A stretch of 64,000 nucleotides of DNA from Geitlerinema sp. BBD 1991-9 (GTDB taxonomy: Bacteria; Cyanobacteriota; Cyanobacteriia; Cyanobacteriales; Geitlerinemataceae): positions 52,851 through 116,850 of the forward strand of contig LWRO01000026.1 of assembly GCA_001657325.1 (NCBI GenBank), read 5' to 3'. Of this stretch, positions 9,054-17,925 are shown piece after piece (positions within the stretch are counted from its first letter, which is position 1; the number at the start of each line of letters is the position of its first letter). The position numbers and the translations under genes are program-made. Below the pieces are notes generated by a model that worked only from the letters and a program-made list of their open reading frames with translations, had not been told where the DNA came from and ran no database searches.

Positions 9054-9975
9054 TTTCCTCTTGGGATCGAGGGGGGGGGAGTTTGTTCGCAAGGCGACAT
9101 GTTGAACCCGCCTCAGAGTGAAGACTTCGAGGTCTCCCCCAAAATAAACCTTACAGCTTCCGGTTCGAGCCTCTTCTCCCTCCTTCACCCAATCTCGATC
9201 GATCTACAGTTTCGATCGTGGCAAAGTCTCGAGAGGGTAAAGTTCGTTAGATGTTTCTCGAGACAAGGTTTTAGGGTGATTCTAGTTCATATCAAAGAAT
9301 TCATGCGATCGTTATGCTGTTTTTTTTGAGCTTTTGATACATGATCAAGCATCATGTTTTTCTCAGGCAAAAATCACTGGCTCTCACACAAAAAACAAAA
9401 CATTTTGAAGTCTATGTTTTATTTTAAAGCTGTTCTGCATCTTTTTTATTGCAAAATCTTAGAAACAATTTAAGTACAATCGTTGATATTGCAGAAATTC
9501 TATTGTCAAAATTTTACATTGATATTTTACAGGAAATCATTCTAGATTCAATTATGGTGGTTCCTGAAATCACGAGTGACGCACAGAAAAAGGCTTGCCA
9601 CGCATCAATCAAAATGTATTGCATGGTTTCAGAAACTGCCATAAAACACAAAATTGGCTTTTTTTAAGCCAATTTTGTAAATACAAAAAATAAAACATTG
9701 CATTTTTAAAATCCGATTTTAAAACACCTAAATCTCAATTCTATAAAAAAATTAGATCGAATATTTTTATCAGAAAATCTTTTGTTTTTAATAATCAAGA
9801 AAACGAAGCAATGGTTTTCATGAAGCACTTTCTGAAGATTTCGATCTCTCGAGTACTAAGTCAAAAATCAGGCTTGCTTTCTCAAATTTTAAAAACAACG
9901 TTTTTAGATTCGTCTTACAATGAATACGAATAGACTCAATCACTTTTTCGTGGCATTCATACCATATTTATATCT
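9054..9975. other. AT-rich intergenic stretch
   Basis: About 0.9 kb of AT-rich sequence (strongest from 9350 to 9960) with no gene I can support. A 72-codon frame at 9449-9667 has no recognisable motif, and its stop lies inside the hairpin at 9648-9678. The right end supplies the promoter and leader of the glycosidase gene. Confidence 0.6.
9648..9678. terminator. Perfect 13-bp hairpin
   Basis: ACAAAATTGGCTT pairs perfectly with AAGCCAATTTTGT across a five-T loop. It looks like a transcription terminator, yet the nearest recognised upstream gene ends about 600 bp away. It may end an unannotated short transcript in this AT-rich gap. Confidence 0.5.
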
Positions 9976-11586
9976 ATGATAGCTCCACTCTCTTTCGAGA
10001 CCCTCACCTTGGAACAAAAAATTGCTCAGATGTTCGTCATTCGGGCTTCGGGACATTTATTCGATTCGCAAATTCGCTATCCCGCCTGGGAACCGCAACG
10101 CAAAACCCTAAAGCGTTGGATTAGCGAACTCGGAATCGGCGGGGTTTTACTCATCGATGGCAGTGCAGTGGAGTTGCACTTGAGAACGCAGCAGTTGCAA
10201 GAGTGGGCGGAAATACCCTTGTTGCTGTGTGCGGATATTGAGGAAGGGGTGGGTCAACGATTTGCGGGGGCGACTTGGTTTCCACCGCCGATGGCGTTGT
10301 CGGAAATTGCCAGTCGAGATTGGACTCGAGCGATTGAATACGCCGAACAAATGGGGGCAATCACGGCGAGAGAGGCATTAGCAACAGGGTTGAACTGGAT
10401 TCTCGCGCCCGTGGTGGATGTGAACAACAATCCCGACAATCCAGTGATTAACGTTCGATCGATCGGACAAACGCCAGAGGTCGTGTCGGCGTTGGCGACA
10501 GCATTTTTACGGGGAACGCAACGGTTTCCGGTGTTAGCGACGGCGAAGCATTTTCCAGGTCATGGCGATACGAGTGTAGACTCTCATTGGGAACTTCCGA
10601 CGATTGCCCACGATCTCGATCGATTAACCCAGGTCGAGTTACCACCGTTTGAAGCGGCGATCGAAGCGGGAGTCGATGCGGTGATGAGCGCTCATTTGCG
10701 AGTTCCGGCGTGGGATGCGGAACAGCCTGCAACGATGTCGAAGCGAATTTTGACGGAACAGTTGCGCGGAAAGCTAGGATTTGAGGGATTAGTGGTCACG
10801 GATGCCTTGGTCATGGGGGCGATCGCCAATCGTTACGATGCGAACGAAGCGCCGATTTTAGCGATCGAGGCGGGTAACGATATCGTATTAATGCCCAGCG
10901 ATCCCGAAGGGGGCATTCGTGCGGTGTGTGACGCGGTTCGATCGGGACGCATCTCGATCGATCGAATTCATCAATCCCTCGATCGAATTAGACAGGCGAA
11001 ATTGAAGGTCTTCTCGGAACCGCCTTCGTCAACGTTACCCTTATCGGATCTCGATCGAATTGCCACCCCAGATGCCATTCATCTGAGCGAATCGATTTTA
11101 CGAGACTCTAGCTGCAGTCAGGGAGCGTCGCTCCCCACCGTTACGTCGGGACGCAATGTCGTTATCGTTGACGATTGGCTGCGGTGTTCTTACCTCGGAC
11201 ACCATACCCCCGCCATCGCACTTCCTAAGCAACACGGCTACACACCTTACTTAATCGATCTCAACGGCGACCGACAACCACCGGAAACTGGAACCGGAGA
11301 ACCGACGATATTACAGATTTTCGTACGTGGAAACCCCTTTGGAAGTAGTCGATCGATCGCCGTCTTAGGTGAAGCTTGGCTTAACAAATTATTAAAAACT
11401 GGAGATCTAGAGGCTGTCGCGATCTATGGTAGTCCCTATACCTACCAAAACTTATCCCAGAATCTTCCTTCCCAGTTGCCAACCGTGTTTTCGTTCGGGC
11501 AGATGCCCCAAGCTCAAACCGTCACTCTAGGCATTTTGTTCGGACAAACCGCCGTTAACTGGTCGTCCTTGAAGCCACTCGCTTAA
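9976..11586 (+). CDS. Glycoside hydrolase family 3, NagZ-type beta-N-acetylhexosaminidase
   Basis: A 536-residue family 3 glycosidase that probably removes N-acetylglucosamine from muropeptides during cell-wall recycling. The NagZ hallmark KHFPGHGDTSVDSH is at about residues 191-204; it holds the lysine-histidine substrate pair and the flexible-loop Asp-His general acid/base dyad. VVTDALVMGAI near 273-283 carries the catalytic Asp. The TIM barrel fills the first ~345 residues. The ~190-residue C-terminal extension after the barrel is longer than in single-domain NagZ and matches two-domain family members. No signal peptide is seen, so it is likely cytoplasmic. Monocistronic. Confidence 0.88.
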   Translation: MIAPLSFETLTLEQKIAQMFVIRASGHLFDSQIRYPAWEPQRKTLKRWISELGIGGVLLIDGSAVELHLRTQQLQEWAEIPLLLCADIEEGVGQRFAGATWFPPPMALSEIASRDWTRAIEYAEQMGAITAREALATGLNWILAPVVDVNNNPDNPVINVRSIGQTPEVVSALATAFLRGTQRFPVLATAKHFPGHGDTSVDSHWELPTIAHDLDRLTQVELPPFEAAIEAGVDAVMSAHLRVPAWDAEQPATMSKRILTEQLRGKLGFEGLVVTDALVMGAIANRYDANEAPILAIEAGNDIVLMPSDPEGGIRAVCDAVRSGRISIDRIHQSLDRIRQAKLKVFSEPPSSTLPLSDLDRIATPDAIHLSESILRDSSCSQGASLPTVTSGRNVVIVDDWLRCSYLGHHTPAIALPKQHGYTPYLIDLNGDRQPPETGTGEPTILQIFVRGNPFGSSRSIAVLGEAWLNKLLKTGDLEAVAIYGSPYTYQNLSQNLPSQLPTVFSFGQMPQAQTVTLGILFGQTAVNWSSLKPLA

Positions 11587-11929
11587 CGAACTTTGTGGAG
11601 ATCTCCTGACGTTTCCGATACGTTCGTTTTTCCTCAAAACCGCACAAACGTTTTCACAGCAACACCTTTCAGCCGTTGGGGGCGTAAAACTTTACGAAAG
11701 TTTATTAAACTTGAGTATAATCAAATTGCCAGTAGCGCGAAAATAGAAAAAGTTCAGTATAGGCGGTTACAAGTTGAACTTCTAATTTTCTTCAACTCCT
11801 TTTACAACCGCTCTATCACTTTGCCGACGACTGGCAGTTTCCCGAACATTTTTTTAACGTACCTCAACTCAATCCATTCTCAACTGTTTGCCACTGACAT
11901 CATCCAGCTAAGGAAAAAGAGGGATTATC
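11587..11929. other. Intergenic stretch before the DUF4327 gene
   Basis: About 340 bp. A 123-codon frame crosses it, but its composition is poor and it overlaps the DUF4327 gene out of frame. Likely promoter and leader sequence. No strong hairpin is seen. Confidence 0.5.
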
Positions 11930-12157
11930 ATGATTGTTTCGACGAACGCCCGATACACAATTAACGTCATCCAGGACGAAGCACGGCATCTCGTCCAGCA
12001 AGGCGCAGTAAGCCGTCAACAACCTATTTACACCCTCTGCCGCCATATTCCCGCACGCGAATGGGCTTCAGTCGAAATTGAACTCGAACACTATAACTTC
12101 CTGTTACGCGATCGAATCGCCGATCTCATCGGCCCGGAAACCTGGGATAACGACTAG
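11930..12157 (+). CDS. DUF4327 family protein
   Basis: A 75-residue protein matching the cyanobacterial DUF4327 family. The pattern YTINVIQDEARHLVQQGAVSRQQPIYTLC, the following IPAREW, and the C-terminal LLRDRIADLIGPETWDND block are diagnostic. The family is nearly universal in cyanobacteria and its function is unknown. GAGGGA upstream of the ATG serves as ribosome binding site. Monocistronic; soluble and compact with no membrane segment. Confidence 0.9.
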   Translation: MIVSTNARYTINVIQDEARHLVQQGAVSRQQPIYTLCRHIPAREWASVEIELEHYNFLLRDRIADLIGPETWDND

Positions 12158-12362
12158 GGTCTTGCAAAAGCAGCAAGCTACCAGATTCTAAAACAGAGGG
12201 ATGGGTTCGTGATGTAGCCAATGTTGCTATCCGTTGCTTTTCTTCGCAAATCCACCCCTCAACGTTGAGCCGAGTACTCGATCGAGATTGAAGCGATCGA
12301 AGCTGAGATGAGATTTCACACTTCCCACCTCGCCGATTCAAGATCTCGATCGAATTCCTCGG

Positions 12363-12734
12363 TTACGATTTTTGTTCCCGCAACCGCTCTAACTCTTGTC
12401 GCAGGGTGGCAACTTGGTTCGTCAAGTCCAGCAACTCAGCCTCAGCCCCGGTCGGTGTGGCAGTTGTCGAGGATTCAGGATTTGTCGCGTTTGTCTCAGA
12501 CGTGCCTTCGGGTTTCTGAGACATCAGACTATCGACAAACTTACGAGCTTCCTGCTCGGTCGTTTCGCCTTTTTCCGCCAGTTTTTCAACAATGGTGTTC
12601 CAATCTTGCTGAAACGTTTCGAGATTCTCTTCCCGCTTCTGAGCATCTTGCAGACTCTCGATGGCCGAGGTGGCTGCACCGATGGTCACTCGAAATCCAG
12701 TTTGTAGCGATTGCATCAACGTATCGGGATTCAT
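12363..12734 (-). CDS. Small coiled-coil protein, cyanobacterial conserved type
   Basis: A 123-residue protein. Residues 1-65 form an amphipathic helical region (LMQSLQTGFRVTIGAATSAIESLQDAQKREENL) reminiscent of phasin-like or granule-associated proteins. A low-complexity Ser/Thr/Pro linker follows, then a C-terminal leucine-zipper coiled coil (LLDLTNQVATLRQELERLRE). Function is unknown; a phasin-like or scaffolding role is inference from shape only. It lies downstream of the FIST gene on the same strand, 129 bp away. Confidence 0.75.
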   Translation of the reverse strand: MNPDTLMQSLQTGFRVTIGAATSAIESLQDAQKREENLETFQQDWNTIVEKLAEKGETTEQEARKFVDSLMSQKPEGTSETNATNPESSTTATPTGAEAELLDLTNQVATLRQELERLREQKS

Positions 12735-12863
12735 AGCGTTCGAGTTTAAAAATCTGAATGTATGTTAACAAAGTTCACAGAATTCGGGAGACGAGCTGAA
12801 AATCAGCTTGTTGGTTCAAAAACGCTCGAATCAGAACTGTTTTCACCGCTCATCACTCACCGC

Positions 12864-14090
12864 TCACTGTACGAACATCGGACTGAAAATTCCAAAGACA
12901 GACGTATAACCGTGTAGAAACGTGTTTCCGCCGACCGGGCCGATTTCACCGTTGCAGAAAAATCCACTGAGCGAAACGTTTTCGAGGTATCGGTGAAACA
13001 GGCGCGAGTCGAAATTGGGTTCGCCATACAATCCCGAACCGCGTCCCAAACAAGCAAACATCAAAGCGCCGAGGGGACGAGTATCAGACGGTGCGTCCTG
13101 ACAGTATTTTTGTAGGAGCGTCTCCAAATCTTCGGCAGATGTATTGGCATCTCGTAGGTGGAACTGGATGCGCTGGCCGGGACGCACGCGATCGCCAATG
13201 GCTACCGCACCCACTTTCGGATCGACACCGACGAGATTGCGAATCAGGAAATCTCCCGCTTCCAAAGTTTGTTTGAATTCGTCGCGCACTACACCGATAA
13301 ATAAGGAGTTTTGAGCGAGCGATCGATCGTTTTCGTCGAGTTCGGAGATCGTCTCGCGCAAAATTTCCAACGGCGGCCGTGCAGTTTCCCTTTCCCCGAC
13401 TTCATCGAGCGCTAAAATGACGTTGCTTTCGCCTTCCGCCACGCGATAGGGTTTGCCAATGGGGCGACATCCTTGGGCGACGATGGTTTCGAGGGCGATG
13501 TTGCCGGACAGGGCAACCCCAACTGCACCTTCGCGCACCGCTCGATCGTTGAAAAACAAATTCGAGCCGCGAACACCAGGGCTACTCGACAACCCTCCCG
13601 CTTTCGGCGAACCGGGATAAGCATAGTCGAAACCTTGCAATAAATCGTTAATCCGCGTCATAAACGGATCGGCGAACAGGATAAACTGCGGGTTCGATTC
13701 GGGTGGAACACCCACCGTCTCGATCCATCGATCGGGAGGACTATCGAGATCGGGTAAATCAGACGAAGCGATGAAAAATCCCCGTACATCGACATCGGGA
13801 AGGTGAGCTAAAGTCAGACTTAAGGCAATATCGCCCTCCACTTCCAAGGCTCGATCGACGCTCGGCGGATTGCCAACGATGCCTCCACCACCACATCCAA
13901 TGAGGGTTGGAACGTCAAGCCGTTCCTGTAACAGCGGCATTAAACGGGGGTACTCGCTGGCAAAGGCCGATGAAATGAAGACGAACCCCAGATCGGGTTT
14001 GCCTTGTAAGGCGCGTAACGCCGTTTCCGTCACTTCGTTCACCGCTGCTTCCAGCGAGGGGCGCGTTGATAAAGCGTTAACCCACTCCAT
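12864..14090 (-). CDS. FIST domain (FIST-N/FIST-C) sensory protein
   Basis: A 408-residue FIST protein. FIST domains are predicted small-ligand (possibly amino acid) sensors found in signal-transduction proteins. Visible hallmarks include the glycine run LIGCGGGGIVG near residue 65, the LFADPF segment, the GGLSS block after the family PGSPKAGG turn, and C-terminal CLGRGSGLYGEPNFD with GFFCNGEIGPVGGNTFLHGYTSVFG. No signalling output domain is fused, so it works alone or through partners. The frame extends upstream to 14126, but the ATG at 14090 has AGAGGA at good spacing and fits the usual N-terminus. Soluble. Confidence 0.88.
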   Translation of the reverse strand: MEWVNALSTRPSLEAAVNEVTETALRALQGKPDLGFVFISSAFASEYPRLMPLLQERLDVPTLIGCGGGGIVGNPPSVDRALEVEGDIALSLTLAHLPDVDVRGFFIASSDLPDLDSPPDRWIETVGVPPESNPQFILFADPFMTRINDLLQGFDYAYPGSPKAGGLSSSPGVRGSNLFFNDRAVREGAVGVALSGNIALETIVAQGCRPIGKPYRVAEGESNVILALDEVGERETARPPLEILRETISELDENDRSLAQNSLFIGVVRDEFKQTLEAGDFLIRNLVGVDPKVGAVAIGDRVRPGQRIQFHLRDANTSAEDLETLLQKYCQDAPSDTRPLGALMFACLGRGSGLYGEPNFDSRLFHRYLENVSLSGFFCNGEIGPVGGNTFLHGYTSVFGIFSPMFVQ

Positions 14091-14367
14091 AAGGCAATCC
14101 TCTCGATCGATACTTCCTTCAGTCAACCCGAAATTGGGGAGTGCCGCAACACGATCGATGTCCGGCTACTCCTTATATATACGTCCGTCTGCCGGGTCAA
14201 ATCTTAAAAAATCGATCGGAATGTGCGACGGGGTTGACTTTCTCTAGTATGTGTAATGGTATAGAACCCACTGTCTGCTGACAACGGCGAGACGAGTACG
14301 GGTAGACGAACCTCCCAGCCAGAAAACATTCTCTATACTGAGAAGGATGAACTAAATCCGAGCCATT

Positions 14368-14589
14368 ATGAACGATATTCAGAAACAAATCCAACAAGAA
14401 CGAGATGAAGCTCGTGCCGTCTGTGATTCCAGTGGTGCGAGTTCCCAAGAATGTGCGGCCGCCTGGGATGCGGTCGAAGAGCTGCAAGCTGAAGCGGCAC
14501 ACCAAAAACAACAACCCGAGAAAACCTCGTTTGACGTTTACTGCGAGGACAATCCAGACGCGGCCGAATGCCGAGTGTACGACGACTAA
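14368..14589 (+). CDS. cp12: Calvin cycle protein CP12
   Basis: A 73-residue CP12. Under oxidising (dark) conditions it forms disulfides and scaffolds GAPDH and phosphoribulokinase into an inactive complex, shutting down the Calvin cycle. Both redox cysteine pairs are present: Cys19/Cys29 and Cys59/Cys68. So are the central AWDAVEELQAEAAHQ block (the conserved AWD_VEEL core) and the C-terminal ECRVYDD tail, which inserts into the GAPDH active site. Length is normal. Monocistronic, closed by a strong hairpin 24 bp past the stop. Confidence 0.97.
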   Translation: MNDIQKQIQQERDEARAVCDSSGASSQECAAAWDAVEELQAEAAHQKQQPEKTSFDVYCEDNPDAAECRVYDD

Positions 14590-14613
14590 CACCTTCTAAC
14601 AACCAGGTATCAG

Positions 14614-14650
14614 CGAAAAGCGGTGAGGACGATCTCACCGCTTTTCGTTT
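14614..14650 (+). terminator. Strong hairpin terminator after cp12
   Basis: A perfect 14-bp stem, CGAAAAGCGGTGAG and CTCACCGCTTTTCG, with a six-base loop, ends in a short T-run right after cp12. A classical intrinsic terminator. Confidence 0.85.
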
Positions 14651-15267
14651 GGGAGTACAGTGCAACGATCGAAGCTTGCCTCTCCATGGGAATTGCACTC
14701 AAGCGCACGAAGCCAGAACGGTAACACTCGACAGAGGGCTTAGCGACAGCCTTCCACCGCAGCAAAATCCCGCAAACGGGGTTGGGCAAGCCAATTTGGG
14801 GCGGGAGTCCATGCCTCCGCTGACGCTCGTAAGACTCGAGATCGCAGCCCATCTACCCAACGCTTTTTTCGGTAATTCGTGTATTTTTGGGCTAAAAACA
14901 CCTCAAAATGCCCTCGATCGACCGTTTTCGTGAGATGGATTGACTCTGTTTACACTTCAAAATAAACAACTCAAACATCTTTTAATCGAGTGAATAATTA
15001 AGCAAATCTAAAGCTTAAAGACAAAAGAAGATTGCCTTGATGCCACATCCTACATCAAGCCACGACTTCACCCCCCAAAACCACTATATTTTAAACCCAA
15101 AGAACGAGATTGCGTGACAAAGTTCACAAGTATTTATAGAAGTTTAAATTACGACAATTTAAGAGTGTTTACGCATCAATTATAAAAAATCTTTAAAGAG
15201 CCGACTTTGTGAAAAACGAACTCGATAAGATAAGAAAAAGAAAATAAATCAAGCGGGATGAAAAACT
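14651..15267. other. Intergenic stretch between cp12 and ppsA
   Basis: About 620 bp. The left third is GC-balanced with several short complementary stretches; an overlapping 121-codon frame has no recognisable product. The right half is AT-rich and should carry the ppsA promoter. A GTGA-AAAG-like palindrome, GTGACAAAGTTCAC, sits at about 15114. An unannotated small RNA in the left part cannot be excluded. Confidence 0.5.
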
Positions 15268-17766
15268 ATGGTTAACATCGCTCCCGAACGACCCTCTGGC
15301 GCCTCAAAAAGTGATGCCTTTGTTCTTTGGTTTGAAGAAGTCGGAATCGCCGACATTCCTCTCGTTGGGGGAAAAAATGCTTCTCTCGGCGAAATGATCC
15401 AGCAATTGAGTGCCAAGGGCGTTAGCGTGCCGACGGGATTTGCAACCACCGCCCATGCCTATCGCTACTTTGTGGAAAAAGCAGGACTCGAAGAACAACT
15501 TCGCCAGCTCTTTTCCGACCTCGACGTCGAGGACGTACACAACCTGCGCGAACGGGGCAAACAAGCTCGTGCTTTAGTTTTAAATACCCCTTTTCCAAAA
15601 GAACTCGAAGTCGCGATCGTGACCGCCTACTTCAAACTGTGCGAGCGCTACGGTGCAGACGCAGAATTCTGCGAACGCTTCGATCCCAAATACCGCGAAG
15701 CTTGTAAAGAATACAGCTACGATACCGACGTTGCCGTTCGATCGAGCGCCACAGCCGAAGACCTGCCCGATGCCAGCTTTGCCGGACAACAAGAAACCTA
15801 CCTCAACGTCCACGGGGCGAAATCCGTTCTCGAATCTTGCCACAAATGCTTTGCTTCAATCTTCACCGATCGCGCCATTTCCTACCGCACGATTAAAGGG
15901 TTCGATCACTTCGATATTGCCCTATCCGTCGGCGTTCAAAAAATGGTACGTTCCGACCTTGCCTCGTCCGGAGTCATGTTCTCGATCGATACCGAAACCG
16001 GATTCAAAAACGCCGCCCTCATCAACTCAGCCTACGGCTTAGGAGAAAACGTCGTCCAAGGTGCAGTCAACCCCGACGAATACTTCGTTTTCAAACCCAC
16101 CTTAAAAGACGGTTTGCGTCCGATTCTCGAAAAACGGCTCGGCAGCAAAGAGCTCAAAATGGTCTACGACATCGGCGGTGGCAAACTGACGAAAAACGTT
16201 CCCGTTCCCGAATCCGAACGAGTGAAATTCGCCATCACCGATGACGAAGTACTGCAATTAGCCCAATGGGCTTGCATCATCGAAGACCACTACAGCAAAG
16301 TCCGGGGAGCCTACACCCCCATGGACATTGAATGGGCGAAAGACGGACAAACTGGCGAACTCTTCATCGTCCAAGCTCGCCCCGAAACGGTTCAGTCTCA
16401 AAAAGCGGGCAACGTCCTGAAAAACTACAAGCTCACCGGTTCTAGTAACGTCCTCGTCACGGGTCGCGCCGTCGGCGAGATGATCGGTCAAGGAAAAGCC
16501 CGTATCATCCTCGACGTTCACAAGATCGACCAATTCCAAGCCGGTGAAGTTCTCGTCACCAACAAAACGGACCCGGATTGGGAACCGATCATGAAAAAAG
16601 CCAGCGCCATCGTCACCAACCAAGGCGGACGCACGTGCCACGCGGCGATCATCGCTCGGGAAATGGGCATCCCCGCGATCGTCGGTTGCGGTAACGCCAC
16701 GGGCATCCTCACGACTGGCCAAGACGTCACGGTCTCCTGTGCGGGTGGGGAAGAAGGCAAGGTGTATTCGGGTTTAGTTCCCTTCGAGATTGAAGAAACC
16801 GTTCTCGACAACTTGCCCCGTCCGAAGACGAAGATCTTAATGAACGTGGGCAACCCCGAAGAAGCTTTTGGTCTGTCTTCAATTCCTTGTGACGGAGTCG
16901 GTTTGGCTCGGTTCGAGTTCATCATTGCCAACCACATTAAAGCCCACCCCTTGGCATTGCTGCACTACGACGAACTCGAAGACGAGTCAGTCAAACGGGA
17001 GATCGGCGAACTGACGAAACAGTACCAGAACAAACCCGATTTCTTCATCGACAAACTGGCCCACGGTATCGGCACGATCGCGGCGGCGTTCTATCCGAAC
17101 CCAGTTGTCGTGCGGATGTCCGACTTCAAGAGCAACGAGTACGCCAACCTCCTCGGCGGGAAGCAGTTCGAGCCGAAGGAAGAAAACCCGATGATCGGCT
17201 GGCGCGGTGCGTCCCGCTACTACGATCCCAAATATGCCGCCGCCTATGGGTTGGAATGCAAGGCGTTGAAGCGGGTTCGCGACGAAATGGGTTTGACCAA
17301 TGTGATTCCGATGATTCCGTTCTGCCGCACGCCGGAAGAAGGGCGCAAGGTACTGGCGGAAATGGAAAAATACGGACTCAAACGGGGTGAAAACGGCTTG
17401 CAAGTGTACGTGATGTGCGAGATTCCGAGTAACGTGATTCTCGCCGACGAGTACAGCAAGGTGTTCGATGGATTCTCGATCGGTTCTAATGACTTGACAC
17501 AATTGACGTTAGGTCTCGATCGAGATTCTGCATTGGTGGCGCACATCTTCGACGAACGCAACGAAGGTGTCAAACAAATGGTGCGGATGGTCATCGAACG
17601 CGCGAAAGCCAGCGGTCGCAAGATCGGTATCTGCGGTCAAGCACCGAGCGACTATCCCGAATTCGCCCGCTTCTTGGTGGAACTGGGAATCGATTCGATC
17701 AGCTTGAACCCCGACACGGTTCTGAAGACGATGTTGGATATCGCTGAGTTCGAGTCTCAGTCGTAA
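15268..17766 (+). CDS. ppsA: Phosphoenolpyruvate synthase
   Basis: An 832-residue PEP synthase that converts pyruvate, ATP and water to PEP, AMP and phosphate, a gluconeogenic step. The N-terminal ATP-grasp domain has VGGKNASLGEM near residues 32-42 and the YGLGENVVQGAV block. The swivelling phosphohistidine domain carries GGRTCHAAIIAREMG, with the catalytic His near 457. The C-terminal PEP-utilising TIM barrel ends with GICGQAPSDYPE near 786, holding the catalytic Cys. Length is usual. Cytoplasmic and monocistronic, with a rho-independent terminator 45 bp downstream. It sits next to cp12 but is separated by a terminator and ~680 bp. Confidence 0.96.
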   Translation: MVNIAPERPSGASKSDAFVLWFEEVGIADIPLVGGKNASLGEMIQQLSAKGVSVPTGFATTAHAYRYFVEKAGLEEQLRQLFSDLDVEDVHNLRERGKQARALVLNTPFPKELEVAIVTAYFKLCERYGADAEFCERFDPKYREACKEYSYDTDVAVRSSATAEDLPDASFAGQQETYLNVHGAKSVLESCHKCFASIFTDRAISYRTIKGFDHFDIALSVGVQKMVRSDLASSGVMFSIDTETGFKNAALINSAYGLGENVVQGAVNPDEYFVFKPTLKDGLRPILEKRLGSKELKMVYDIGGGKLTKNVPVPESERVKFAITDDEVLQLAQWACIIEDHYSKVRGAYTPMDIEWAKDGQTGELFIVQARPETVQSQKAGNVLKNYKLTGSSNVLVTGRAVGEMIGQGKARIILDVHKIDQFQAGEVLVTNKTDPDWEPIMKKASAIVTNQGGRTCHAAIIAREMGIPAIVGCGNATGILTTGQDVTVSCAGGEEGKVYSGLVPFEIEETVLDNLPRPKTKILMNVGNPEEAFGLSSIPCDGVGLARFEFIIANHIKAHPLALLHYDELEDESVKREIGELTKQYQNKPDFFIDKLAHGIGTIAAAFYPNPVVVRMSDFKSNEYANLLGGKQFEPKEENPMIGWRGASRYYDPKYAAAYGLECKALKRVRDEMGLTNVIPMIPFCRTPEEGRKVLAEMEKYGLKRGENGLQVYVMCEIPSNVILADEYSKVFDGFSIGSNDLTQLTLGLDRDSALVAHIFDERNEGVKQMVRMVIERAKASGRKIGICGQAPSDYPEFARFLVELGIDSISLNPDTVLKTMLDIAEFESQS

Positions 17767-17810
17767 AGCGTCAAGCGTCCTGTTGAGTTTTCAATACCCT
17801 CTCAAGAGCG

Positions 17811-17839
17811 TCCCCTACTTCGGTGGGGGATTTTTTTTC
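17811..17839 (+). terminator. Rho-independent terminator after ppsA
   Basis: Stem TCCCCTAC and GTGGGGGA (one wobble pair) with a TTCG tetraloop, followed by a run of T residues. A textbook intrinsic terminator. Confidence 0.9.
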
Positions 17840-17925
17840 AGTGAAGAGTGAGGAGGGATAGGGAGATGACCTGATGATGAGATGATGGGATTCTCATAAC
17901 CTCATTACGACTTTACTACCTCAAC

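Noticed and set aside
9449..9667. 72-codon frame in the AT-rich gap
   Set aside because: No motif, no ribosome binding site, stop inside a hairpin; kept only as a remark.
11593..11964. 123-codon plus-strand frame before DUF4327
   Set aside because: Poor composition, overlaps the DUF4327 gene out of frame, no motifs.
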